From a virus: a stretch of DNA of 29,147 bases. The stretch is taken from the IMG/VR virus record IMGVR_UViG_3300008339_000345, positions 1 to 29,147 of that record; one strand, 5' to 3'. The translations under genes were made by a program, and so were the position numbers. Of the stretch, positions 9,134 through 16,290 are shown one piece after another. The notes beneath the pieces are model-generated. The model ran no database searches, was not told the origin of the DNA, and saw nothing but the letters and a program-made list of their open reading frames with translations. The first letter of the stretch is position 1. Every line of letters begins with the position of its first letter.

Positions 9134-10374
9134 TATACTGTGTAATTATATTTAGACTTTAAATTATTTAAATTAGATTGTAATGCATTTAAAGAACCTA
9201 TTAATTGAACAGATGCTACATTTAATGGTGCTATAGGGGTTCCTGGAGGGGTTGAAACTAAGGTACTACAAACCTCAGCAAACGAGGATAAATTACTGAT
9301 AAGTTGATTCAATAATTTTACTGTTTGATCTCCTAACAATAAAGGTTCTTTAGCACTTTTAGAACCTAAGTAAATATTTTGGGATTGGATAGTTACGATA
9401 TTAGTATCTATATTTACTCCTCCTAAAGAATTTAAGTTAATACTTTTATTTGATGATAATAATAAATGATCATCGGTTGTATTAAATATTAACCTTCCAG
9501 ATGATATAATAACTTGTTTACCTGAGTATTCTTTAGGTGATTCAGGGGGATTTGATTTATATGATGTATAATCTGAACTAGCGGGATTTAATGGTACTTG
9601 TTGAGTAGAGGTTAAATAAATTGATGATTCATCATTATTAATATCCTCTACAGTTGGTATCCATCCTTCTTTAGTTTGAGTACCTTGACCATTTCTTAAA
9701 ATTAAAATAGGATCACCTGCTGAACCTATTGATGACCAATTATTAGAAGTATTAGGTACTGTTGAACCTATTCTTATACTATTTCCCCATCTACCTTCAT
9801 AAATTGTATCTCCTTCAAAAGGTAAGAGGGGATGGATATTAGATTTTTCCTTAAAAGTATTACCTAAAAATATCTCTGTTGATTGGTCTGTTACTCTTCT
9901 AACACTACCTGCTTGGGTTTGAACATAATCTTTTTGTTGAGTTGGAGGTAGAGTATTAGGTTGAGTAGGATAAGCATTGTGATGTGGGTGATTCCAAAGT
10001 GCTACAGTTGTTAAATAATAATTATCATTTGATGTAGTAAATTGACCAATATTTGTATTAGGTAAACTGAATAAAAATACTATTTCATTGACTAAAGGTA
10101 ATGATTTTTGATTTGATAGTAAGGGACGAGCATAAGGTAAAGGTTCATTACTTGAAATAGGATTAGATACAGTTTCATATTCAATAATTCCTAATCCATT
10201 CCACTCACCTAATTCTTTAAATCTAGGATGAGATTCATTTAAAATAATACTTTTTACTCTAACGGGTTGGAAAATATTACCTACTTGTTGAGCAAGAAGA
10301 GAACTAAAAACATCTCCTACAGATGAATTAAAGGCATTATTTAAAGAAACTAATCCTGATTTAGTTATAGGCAT
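9133..10374 (-). CDS. Baseplate central spike protein, gp5-like
   Basis: This 413-aa protein reads like a phage spike/VgrG-type protein. An N-terminal OB-fold-like region (about 30-200) contains VRVKSIILNE, LGIIEYETV, LPLVNEIVFLFSLPN and FEGDTIYEGRWGNSIRIGST. The C-terminal part (about 285-345) has the stacked-strand pattern of a spike helix (SGKQVIISSGRLIFNTTDDH, then LLLSSNKSINLNSLGGVNID). In T4, gp5 is the needle-like hub piece that punctures the outer membrane, and its lysozyme domain lies between these parts. I see no lysozyme domain here, so lytic activity may be elsewhere. Starts at the boundary with the 112-aa gene. Confidence 0.82.
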   Translation of the reverse strand: MPITKSGLVSLNNAFNSSVGDVFSSLLAQQVGNIFQPVRVKSIILNESHPRFKELGEWNGLGIIEYETVSNPISSNEPLPYARPLLSNQKSLPLVNEIVFLFSLPNTNIGQFTTSNDNYYLTTVALWNHPHHNAYPTQPNTLPPTQQKDYVQTQAGSVRRVTDQSTEIFLGNTFKEKSNIHPLLPFEGDTIYEGRWGNSIRIGSTVPNTSNNWSSIGSAGDPILILRNGQGTQTKEGWIPTVEDINNDESSIYLTSTQQVPLNPASSDYTSYKSNPPESPKEYSGKQVIISSGRLIFNTTDDHLLLSSNKSINLNSLGGVNIDTNIVTIQSQNIYLGSKSAKEPLLLGDQTVKLLNQLISNLSSFAEVCSTLVSTPPGTPIAPLNVASVQLIGSLNALQSNLNNLKSKYNYTV

Positions 10375-10712
10375 TATTTTTTCTCTCCAATATTTTTAGC
10401 TAAATCAAATAATTGTGCTTTTTCTTCTTCTGAGAAAGATAAATCATTAGCACCTGTTTGTGATTGTACTTGTAAAGCTCTTTGAACAATTGTAGCCATT
10501 TTAATTAATTGTTCATCATTTTTAACCCCAATTTCCATATACTCCTTAATTAAAGGTACAACCAGAGTCGCATCACCTATATCATTAATAAGTGGTTTTA
10601 ATTCACCTATTAAAGCAGAAATTTGTGATTCCTTTTTCTTTTGGTTCTCGTAAATTTCTTCTAAAATATCGGAAAATTTTTTCTTTTTAAATATTACAGC
10701 ATCTAGACTCAT
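10374..10712 (-). CDS. Small helical phage protein, unknown
   Basis: This 112-aa, mostly helical protein has a basic N-terminus (VIFKKKKFSDILEEIYENQK) and a C-terminal SEEEKAQLFDLAKNIGEKK. It directly precedes and touches the gp5-like gene, so a hub-assembly or chaperone role is possible but unproven. A TAATATTTATAA-type motif lies at 10724-10735, in the gap after the sigma-factor gene, suggesting that a new transcript or leader starts here. Confidence 0.72.
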   Translation of the reverse strand: MSLDAVIFKKKKFSDILEEIYENQKKKESQISALIGELKPLINDIGDATLVVPLIKEYMEIGVKNDEQLIKMATIVQRALQVQSQTGANDLSFSEEEKAQLFDLAKNIGEKK

Positions 10713-10738
10713 AAAGATTTTGATTATAAATATTTAAA

Positions 10739-11446
10739 TCAAAACTTTGTATATCCATGCTCTAAATAAAATACATAACCTTCTTTAAATATATCGTAAA
10801 GTTGATTTGCTATTTTAGTAATTTTAGGAGTTTTAACATCAATTATTTCACGAATGTAAATGTAAAGTGCTTTTTTATTAAATACATCTAAGTTTTCTCG
10901 TTTACGAAATAATTCTAAAATAGCATCAGCAATTTGAGCATCCTCACCTTTTGGAAATAATTCAAATATATTTTCAGTACAATATTCAGCAAATTCATCT
11001 ATATAATAAGATAATTTTTCAATGGGTTGATCATCTTCAATTTCATAAGAATGATTTTCATCTTCCTCTAATATAGAAACTGGGGCTGTATCTACTCTTT
11101 TTTTATAATTTTTCTGATTAGATAAAATTAAGTAACGTTTAGCAATAGTTCCAAAATAAGAATATGCTTTAGCTCCTTTTGCTGGATTGAATAAATGGAT
11201 TTTAGATAATAAAAATGAAATAACCTCAAATTGTAAATCCTCAATATTATCTACCTCAGTATAATAAAATTTAAAGGTATGGATAATATTTTCAGTTAAT
11301 TTAAAGAAGGCATAATGGATACGTTCATGATAAATTTTATTTTTTTCATCAAACGTAGTAGCATTATTATATAATACAATGGCATCCTCAGTATCTTGAG
11401 TAAAATACTGTACTCCCTTCTTTTTCTTTACTACTACCTCACTCAT
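10739..11446 (-). CDS. Late-transcription sigma factor, gp55-like
   Basis: This 235-aa protein carries a recognisable sigma region 2 at about residues 40-120: EDLQFEVISFLLSKIHLFNP, then AKGAKAYSYFGTIAKRYLIL. This matches the DL-QE...FNP..G..AYSYFG.IA.RYL pattern of T4 gp55 and its relatives, which direct host RNA polymerase to phage late promoters with the sliding clamp. It is a little longer than T4 gp55 (185 aa), with an acidic insert (EEDENHSYEIEDDQP) at about 127-141. It overlaps the upstream 91-aa gene by 4 nt and lies just before the baseplate genes it would be expected to serve. Promoter specificity is not shown by the sequence. Confidence 0.85.
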   Translation of the reverse strand: MSEVVVKKKKGVQYFTQDTEDAIVLYNNATTFDEKNKIYHERIHYAFFKLTENIIHTFKFYYTEVDNIEDLQFEVISFLLSKIHLFNPAKGAKAYSYFGTIAKRYLILSNQKNYKKRVDTAPVSILEEDENHSYEIEDDQPIEKLSYYIDEFAEYCTENIFELFPKGEDAQIADAILELFRKRENLDVFNKKALYIYIREIIDVKTPKITKIANQLYDIFKEGYVFYLEHGYTKF

Positions 11447-11718
11447 AAATTTTTAATTCTAAATTGATTTAAAACATCTTGAATCATCTTAATATTTGTA
11501 AAGAAAAATCCTATCTCATCATCACTTTGAAAAGATCCTTTAATATCAATTTCATGAATTTTTTTATCTGACATTTCGATAATATCTGATATTTTGTTAA
11601 GGTAAGTTAAGTAAGAAGCTAAAATGTCTTCTTGTTTTTCGTTTTTTCGTAATAAGTTAAAGGTCGTATATCCTAAGATTACGACCATTATACCTAAAAT
11701 AATTGTTAATATAATCAT
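11443..11718 (-). CDS. Small membrane-anchored protein
   Basis: This 91-aa protein has one N-terminal membrane segment (residues 2-23, IILTIILGIMVVILGYTTFN) followed by a short charged helical domain. It overlaps its neighbours by 4 nt on both sides (HD-domain gene and gp55-like gene), so it belongs to the same operon. Function unknown; I see no lipobox or catalytic motif. Confidence 0.75.
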   Translation of the reverse strand: MIILTIILGIMVVILGYTTFNLLRKNEKQEDILASYLTYLNKISDIIEMSDKKIHEIDIKGSFQSDDEIGFFFTNIKMIQDVLNQFRIKNL

Positions 11719-12503
11719 AAATTGTCTAACATGTTTTTAAGCCCCTCACTTTTCAAACTACCTAAAGCTTTAGCTTTTTTATCTGAAGTGACTGGAGCTG
11801 ATTTTTTATTAGTTTCCAATATAAATGATTTCTTTTGATTATCCACGTTACCCTGTAATTTAGGTAACCATTCTCTTTCAAATTCAATCCTAGCAGCCAT
11901 TAAATCCGCCTGATGTACAATAAAAGGTAATGATGTCCGAGGTTTTTGTTCTGGGAGGTAAGTCATTAAATACTTTTTATTTGCCTCATCATATAAACCA
12001 TCATGGGTTTGAATAGTAATCATTTCATTAAATGTATATTGAATACCATGAGACTGGAGTAAAAATAAACCACGGTCAGGAACAGAGGCAAATGCAACTT
12101 TAGTATTAAACATATAATCCTCTCCTAATTTTTCACGTCTCCAATTGTCAGTCTGGGGGATATATGAATCATTTTCTTCATCACCCATTTTACCCAGGTC
12201 ATGATTTAAAGCGGAAAATACAAGTTCTTCTTTAGTATAAGTAGTAGTATCACAACCCATTTGAGCCCATAATTCATGAAGATGAAGAGCACAAGTAATT
12301 ACTCTATTTACATGCTCTACATATCCTCCAGGAAATGCATTATGATATTCTTTTTTATGAGCAGCAGGCATCAACATTAGACGCTCACTATATCTTTCAT
12401 AAAATTCAATTAATTTAGTTTTACGAGGTTCAGAAATATGATCTTCAATAAAACCCATTAAACGTAACCAATTTTTAGAAATTTGTTCGGCAGTAAGATT
12501 CAT
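11715..12503 (-). CDS. HD-domain phosphohydrolase
   Basis: This 262-aa protein has a typical HD metal site: AFPGGYVEHV with H64, the HD pair H101-D102 in SALNHDLGKMG, a further THD at 167-168, and D200 in FIVHQADLMAARIE. The GGYVEH and NHDLGK spacing resembles YhaM-like and related phage HD hydrolases, which act on nucleotides or nucleic-acid ends. The substrate cannot be read from the sequence. The C-terminus is Lys-rich (KKSAPVTSDKKAKALGSLK). The gene sits directly upstream of gp55-like, an arrangement I have a general impression of in T4-like genomes, and shares its operon. Confidence 0.85.
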   Translation of the reverse strand: MNLTAEQISKNWLRLMGFIEDHISEPRKTKLIEFYERYSERLMLMPAAHKKEYHNAFPGGYVEHVNRVITCALHLHELWAQMGCDTTTYTKEELVFSALNHDLGKMGDEENDSYIPQTDNWRREKLGEDYMFNTKVAFASVPDRGLFLLQSHGIQYTFNEMITIQTHDGLYDEANKKYLMTYLPEQKPRTSLPFIVHQADLMAARIEFEREWLPKLQGNVDNQKKSFILETNKKSAPVTSDKKAKALGSLKSEGLKNMLDNL

Positions 12504-12506
12504 ATA

Positions 12507-12758
12507 TTAATATGGATTAATTTCGTTTGGACTTATTGGTTCTTGGTCAACAAACATTTTTGTTTCGGAAACCAATTCCCTCATTTCTTGTAAATTTTCC
12601 TCAAATTGGTCTCTAGTACCTTGACGTTGGAGGATTAGGTACATCTTCTCGATATTACCCTCTATTTTCTCCAACCTTCTTGTTATTATGTCTCTGTTTT
12701 TCATATGTTTCTTTAAACCCCGTAATTGGAATATAATACTTAAAACATTACACTCCAA
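12507..12758 (-). CDS. Small coiled-coil protein
   Basis: This 83-aa protein is almost entirely helical, with heptad-like spacing in IITRRLEKIEGNIEKMYLIL and FEENLQEMRELVSETKMFV. A second in-frame ATG at residue 19 (12704) gives MKNRDIITRR and would remove a less polar N-terminus; either start is possible. It lies 3 nt upstream of the HD gene and 7 nt downstream of the 146-aa gene. No family recognised. Confidence 0.65.
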   Translation of the reverse strand: MECNVLSIIFQLRGLKKHMKNRDIITRRLEKIEGNIEKMYLILQRQGTRDQFEENLQEMRELVSETKMFVDQEPISPNEINPY

Positions 12759-12765
12759 GTTTAGG

Positions 12766-13206
12766 TTAAAGAGTTTTTGTAAAATCTAATATTTTTTTGA
12801 TAAATGCACATTTTTCATATTCTTCATATTCCTGGAAGAATAAAATTGATTGTTCTAGTGCTTTTAATAATTGTTTATCTATATTTAAACTTATAGAGTC
12901 TTGATGCATTTTATCTGTAATATCAATCTTAGAAAGATAATAATAAGCTCTTTCATAGGAAACCCTATCACCCATTCCTTTTAAATTCTCTATATCTATT
13001 TCAGGATTAATTTTATCAAAAAATCCAACAATTTGAGAGGTAAATATATGATTATTTTGAATTAATTTTTTAAACATTCCTATCCAGTAAATAGGAGTAT
13101 TTTTAATATCAATAAACATAACATCCTCTTCCGATTTTTGTTCAGAACCAGATTCAAATAAATCGAATATTTTATTTATATTCACGGACATAAATATAGG
13201 CGCCAT
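12766..13206 (-). CDS. Hypothetical protein, 146 aa (start uncertain)
   Basis: A mostly helical, acidic protein with no family I recognise. Two starts compete. The ATG at 13206 lies in the loop of a perfect 9-bp hairpin (13195-13203 with 13220-13228). The ATG at 13191 (MSVNINKIFDLFESGS) lies just after the hairpin and directly follows TATATTTA, a motif seen upstream of other starts here. The second may be the real start, with the hairpin as a leader element. It is the first gene of the run leading to gp55-like. Confidence 0.65.
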   Translation of the reverse strand: MAPIFMSVNINKIFDLFESGSEQKSEEDVMFIDIKNTPIYWIGMFKKLIQNNHIFTSQIVGFFDKINPEIDIENLKGMGDRVSYERAYYYLSKIDITDKMHQDSISLNIDKQLLKALEQSILFFQEYEEYEKCAFIKKILDFTKTL

Positions 13207-13228
13207 ACACTTTTATATAGCGCCTATA
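13195..13228 (-). terminator. Perfect 9-bp hairpin between genes (terminator or leader hairpin)
   Basis: TATAGGCGC (13195-13203) pairs perfectly with GCGCCTATA (13220-13228) around a 16-nt loop. No real U-run follows on the minus strand (TATTTATG), so it is a weak candidate for an intrinsic terminator. It overlaps the first possible start codon of the 146-aa gene and could control its translation. A smaller hairpin (TCACC/GGTGA, near 13248-13264) lies just upstream, after the stop of the 125-aa gene. Confidence 0.5.
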
Positions 13229-13265
13229 ATGCATTATTTTATAATTTTCACCGATTGTGGTGATA

Positions 13266-13643
13266 TCAACCAATAACGTCGTCTAAATGGTCAGGAATAC
13301 CGTCTCCATCTACATCGGCTATTTCTTTATAACCAAAAGCCTCCATAAATTTAGCTACTCTTTCTTTTAGATCTCCATCAGTATCTTCAAACCAATCTTC
13401 TTTAAGTTGGTCATGATCTAAAATAGTAGTTAATGCTTTATACATTTTTTCAACATCATCAACCAAATAGATATCTGGTGTATGAAAGTCTAAACTAAAG
13501 GCATAATCATCGATTTGTGGTATTTTCATTAAATCATCTGTTGTACCTATTTTCTTTTCAGATGGAACATCTTTTCCAAACTTATGAAAATATTCTCCAA
13601 CGTAGATATATCCTTGTCCTGGTTTTAATTGAAACTCACTCAT
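13266..13643 (-). CDS. Hypothetical protein with C-terminal calcium-loop-like motif
   Basis: This 125-aa acidic protein ends in DVDGDGIPDHLDDVIG, which matches the acidic calcium-binding loop of EF-hand/dockerin or thrombospondin type 3 repeats. The N-terminus (LKPGQGYIYVGEYFHKFGKD) looks like a small beta domain. It follows the endolysin gene with a 1-nt overlap and is the last gene before the hairpins at 13195-13264, so it probably ends the lysis/secretome operon. Function unknown; a calcium-dependent partner of the endolysin is only a guess. Confidence 0.75.
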   Translation of the reverse strand: MSEFQLKPGQGYIYVGEYFHKFGKDVPSEKKIGTTDDLMKIPQIDDYAFSLDFHTPDIYLVDDVEKMYKALTTILDHDQLKEDWFEDTDGDLKERVAKFMEAFGYKEIADVDGDGIPDHLDDVIG

Positions 13644-14473
13644 TACTTTAATAAATTATAATACTCGTTAAAATGTTTAATACGATCAGGCAAACCAATT
13701 GTTCCACCATTTACTCTTTTTGTAACAGCAGTTACAGTTCCTTGGTCAGCTCCTTTATCACATATTAACCAAAGTTTATTTTTGTCAAAAAACCAAGCAG
13801 CAGACATTAAAGGATATTTAGTAGCAACTAAATCAGGATTACCTAAAATATCTTCAGGAACAAACTTATCAAAAGCTGAATAGTTATCTTTACCAGTTAA
13901 TTGGATATAACCACGTCCTCTAAACTTATATCCTTCTTGAGTAGGTTCAGCACCATTCCCCATTCTACCTCCGTAAACACGAGAGGCAATAGCAATAGGT
14001 TTACGAGCATATTGTTCGGCTAAAGCTAAAGTAGGGAAATATTTTTTAAATATACCCATTAAACCTTTAGAAGAATAATTCAAATTTTCTGAAGTTGCTC
14101 TCCAACCTCCTGATTCATGACCACATTGAGCTAAGAAATGAGCTAATCTCATAGGATTAGTAATATTAAATTTAGCAGCAGTATCAGGGATCTGAGATAA
14201 TACAGAATCAGGAATATGTCCTTTTAATTTATCTAATTTAAAAGAACTAGGAGGAACTACTATAGCTGGAGCAACAGGTGCCGCAGGAGTAGAACCCATA
14301 ATTTTATCCCAAGTAGTAGGACCAACAATACCATCTGCTGTTAAACCATGTTTTGCTTGAAAAGCCTTTACAGCTTCTTCAGTCTTAGGACCAAAGTTAC
14401 CTACAGGATCAACCCCCAGTTTAACTTGAAGTTGTTTAACCTGTTCGTTATTATCACCTTTTTTTAGTAACAT
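13643..14473 (-). CDS. Endolysin: PG-binding domain plus GH19 chitinase-like lysozyme
   Basis: This 276-aa protein has two modules. Residues 4-60 form a peptidoglycan-binding domain of the PG_binding_1 type (KQLQVKLGVDPVGNFGPKTE, then AFQAKHGLTADGIVGPTTWD). After a Pro/Ala linker, residues about 85-276 form a GH19 glycosidase with the catalytic-Glu motif AQCGHESGGW (E120), a second Glu at 180 (EPTQEGYKF) and the family signature FRGRGYIQLTGKDNY. GH19 endolysins cut the glycan chain of peptidoglycan at lysis. There is no signal peptide, so release should depend on the holin-like protein encoded 2 nt upstream. Confidence 0.95.
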   Translation of the reverse strand: MLLKKGDNNEQVKQLQVKLGVDPVGNFGPKTEEAVKAFQAKHGLTADGIVGPTTWDKIMGSTPAAPVAPAIVVPPSSFKLDKLKGHIPDSVLSQIPDTAAKFNITNPMRLAHFLAQCGHESGGWRATSENLNYSSKGLMGIFKKYFPTLALAEQYARKPIAIASRVYGGRMGNGAEPTQEGYKFRGRGYIQLTGKDNYSAFDKFVPEDILGNPDLVATKYPLMSAAWFFDKNKLWLICDKGADQGTVTAVTKRVNGGTIGLPDRIKHFNEYYNLLK

Positions 14474-14475
14474 AA

Positions 14476-14754
14476 TTATCCTTCTTCTTCAGTTGGTGTT
14501 TTATCTTTATCTTCCTCGTGTTTGTCTTTTTTGTTCATAAATTTATCTAAAGATGCTATACCAAAACATCCTAAGATAATTACCATAAATCCATCGAAGA
14601 TAAATTCGTTAATTACTAAAGCAGTTCCCATGTAACCAGTTACTAGGTCAACCATAAGTGCTAATACTAAACACAAAAAAGCGATAAAACCTACTACGGA
14701 TTTTTCGTTAATTGTGTTGTTGTCGTCAAATAAATTTTTAAAAAATTGTTTCAT
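14476..14754 (-). CDS. Holin-like small membrane protein
   Basis: This 92-aa protein has two hydrophobic segments (about 20-40, VVGFIAFLCLVLALMVDLVT, and 49-68, FIFDGFMVIILGCFGIASLD) and a highly charged C-terminal tail (KKDKHEEDKDKTPTEEEG). This is the layout of a two-segment holin. It sits 2 nt before the endolysin gene, the classic place for a holin. The assignment rests on topology and position, not on a recognised family. Confidence 0.75.
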   Translation of the reverse strand: MKQFFKNLFDDNNTINEKSVVGFIAFLCLVLALMVDLVTGYMGTALVINEFIFDGFMVIILGCFGIASLDKFMNKKDKHEEDKDKTPTEEEG

Positions 14755-14755
14755 A

Positions 14756-15202
14756 TCAAAATTGTTTAGTTGTGTTTTTCAAAGCTTCTTGCAACGCTTT
14801 CGAAAACGCCTTACGGTTTAACGGAACCTCATTATTTTCTACGTTTAAAAACATAGCAAAAATAAATGTTCTTCTTTCGCCAACTCCATTAAAACAACCT
14901 GATCCTATACAAACTGTGGTCTTGACAATATAATCTTTTCTTAACCATTGTAATCCTGCGATATTAAGTAACTGTTGAGGAGAATAAATACTATCTATTG
15001 ATACTTCAACATCAAATCCCTCTCCAGAATCAATAGGTGTATACCCTTTTTCAATTAATAATTCTTCTACTGTTTCTTTAACCCCAAATAAAGGGTCTCT
15101 ACCATCAATTTGTTGAATTTGGGTAGAATTATGTACATGAACCTTTACAAAAGTGGGGGAAGGTTGTAGTGCAAACAATATTGAAGTAAAAACACTTAAC
15201 AT
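14756..15202 (-). CDS. Secreted or periplasmic protein, unknown
   Basis: This 148-aa protein has a short hydrophobic N-terminus (MLSVFTSILFALQPSPTF) that can act as a signal peptide. A small alpha/beta domain follows, with ETVEELLIEKGYTPIDSGEG and VEVSIDSIYSPQQLLNIAGL. The helix-strand pattern vaguely recalls periplasmic lipoprotein domains of the CsgG/TolB-N type but I cannot assign it. It is the last gene of the envelope block before the holin-like gene. A TATATTTATAA-type motif lies directly upstream (15206-15219) and ends 3-4 nt before the ATG. Confidence 0.7.
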   Translation of the reverse strand: MLSVFTSILFALQPSPTFVKVHVHNSTQIQQIDGRDPLFGVKETVEELLIEKGYTPIDSGEGFDVEVSIDSIYSPQQLLNIAGLQWLRKDYIVKTTVCIGSGCFNGVGERRTFIFAMFLNVENNEVPLNRKAFSKALQEALKNTTKQF

Positions 15203-15216
15203 TTGTTATAAATATA

Positions 15217-16290
15217 TTAATTTCTATAACCTGTGCGAAATAGATAATAATTTGAATTTCCTTTATTTGTGAGTCCTGATAAAGTAATAGATTGAGTTCC
15301 TGAATAAGTTGATTTGGGATTAGATGATGATATACTAATAGTATTCCATTCTATAGGTGTAAATATTCTATAATTAGGTACTCCTATCTTCCAACTTACC
15401 CCTATTATTTTAGCATATATTAAATATACATCTGTAATAGTTAAAGTATTATCATTATTAACATCCATTCTATAATAATCTCTGGCATTAAAGGATTGTT
15501 GTAATACTTTTTGATTAAATGATTGAGCATCACTTATTGATGGATTAGATATAGTTAAAGTATTAATTTGAAGTTGAAAATCATAAGTTGTAGCATCTTT
15601 AGTAGATGAAATAGTGTATTTACCGCTTGCATCTGTATTAATAGTACTCTCTAAATTATAGGTAGATGCTGATTTTAATTTAGAATAAAATTTAACAGGT
15701 ATATTTTGTATTCCTACCCCCTCAGAATTATAAATAAATCCAGTATAAGAAAAAGGATCTGTAGCACCAACAATTCTAGTTTTAAAGTCAAAAGTATTAC
15801 CATAAGGGTATGTTCCACAAATTACAGGTGAACCAGAATATTGCATTACAAATCTCATATAAACTTCTCCATTATAAACAGAGGTAGGAACAGTAAATGT
15901 AGCTGTGATTGTTTTGGTTCCTGTCCAAGCATAATTTGAACTGTGAACCAATTCCCCAGCATCTGTTAATACCCCATTTCCATTAAAATCAATCCATAAT
16001 TTAAAATATTCCATATAATTACCATTAGTAACTCCTGTATATGAAATAGAGATTGATTGACCTGCTCTAATTCTAGGAACAGTATCTTTTGTATAAGTGT
16101 AGTCATAATAACCAGCAGGACTACCTCCACTTGAAGAAGAAAACCCTGTTGAACCTTGAAATGATTTCCCATTTATAGTCACATTAGAAACATATTCACA
16201 ACAAAAGCTAGTAGGTCTACTAGCACATAAAGGAGATTGACTATAAAGATTTATATTAAATAAAAATAATATAATTATTATCCACCTCAT
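15217..16290 (-). CDS. Secreted GEVED-domain protein with dockerin-like repeat
   Basis: This 357-aa protein has a signal peptide (residues 1-18, IIIILFLFNINLYSQ). Residues about 60-175 match the GEVED domain, common in Bacteroidota surface proteins (YFKLWIDFNGNGVLTDAGEL, then GEVYMRFVMQYSG). Residues 180-245 form a carboxypeptidase-regulatory-like beta domain. Residues 273-296 (YYRMDVNNDNTLTITDVYLI) form a dockerin-like calcium loop. The stretch from about 251 to 320 resembles residues 254-326 of the 629-aa T9SS-sorted protein encoded nearby: both have SxxDAQxxNQ, a MDVN loop and F-x-E-(Y/W)-NTI. No T9SS sorting domain is visible at the C-terminus. Its ATG overlaps the preceding stop by 4 nt. 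Confidence 0.85.
   Translation of the reverse strand: MRWIIIILFLFNINLYSQSPLCASRPTSFCCEYVSNVTINGKSFQGSTGFSSSSGGSPAGYYDYTYTKDTVPRIRAGQSISISYTGVTNGNYMEYFKLWIDFNGNGVLTDAGELVHSSNYAWTGTKTITATFTVPTSVYNGEVYMRFVMQYSGSPVICGTYPYGNTFDFKTRIVGATDPFSYTGFIYNSEGVGIQNIPVKFYSKLKSASTYNLESTINTDASGKYTISSTKDATTYDFQLQINTLTISNPSISDAQSFNQKVLQQSFNARDYYRMDVNNDNTLTITDVYLIYAKIIGVSWKIGVPNYRIFTPIEWNTISISSSNPKSTYSGTQSITLSGLTNKGNSNYYLFRTGYRN

Noticed and set aside
15206-15219. T4-type late promoter TATAAATA
   Set aside because: The match is on the plus strand and would fire away from the genes; the minus-sense motif is reported instead with that caveat.
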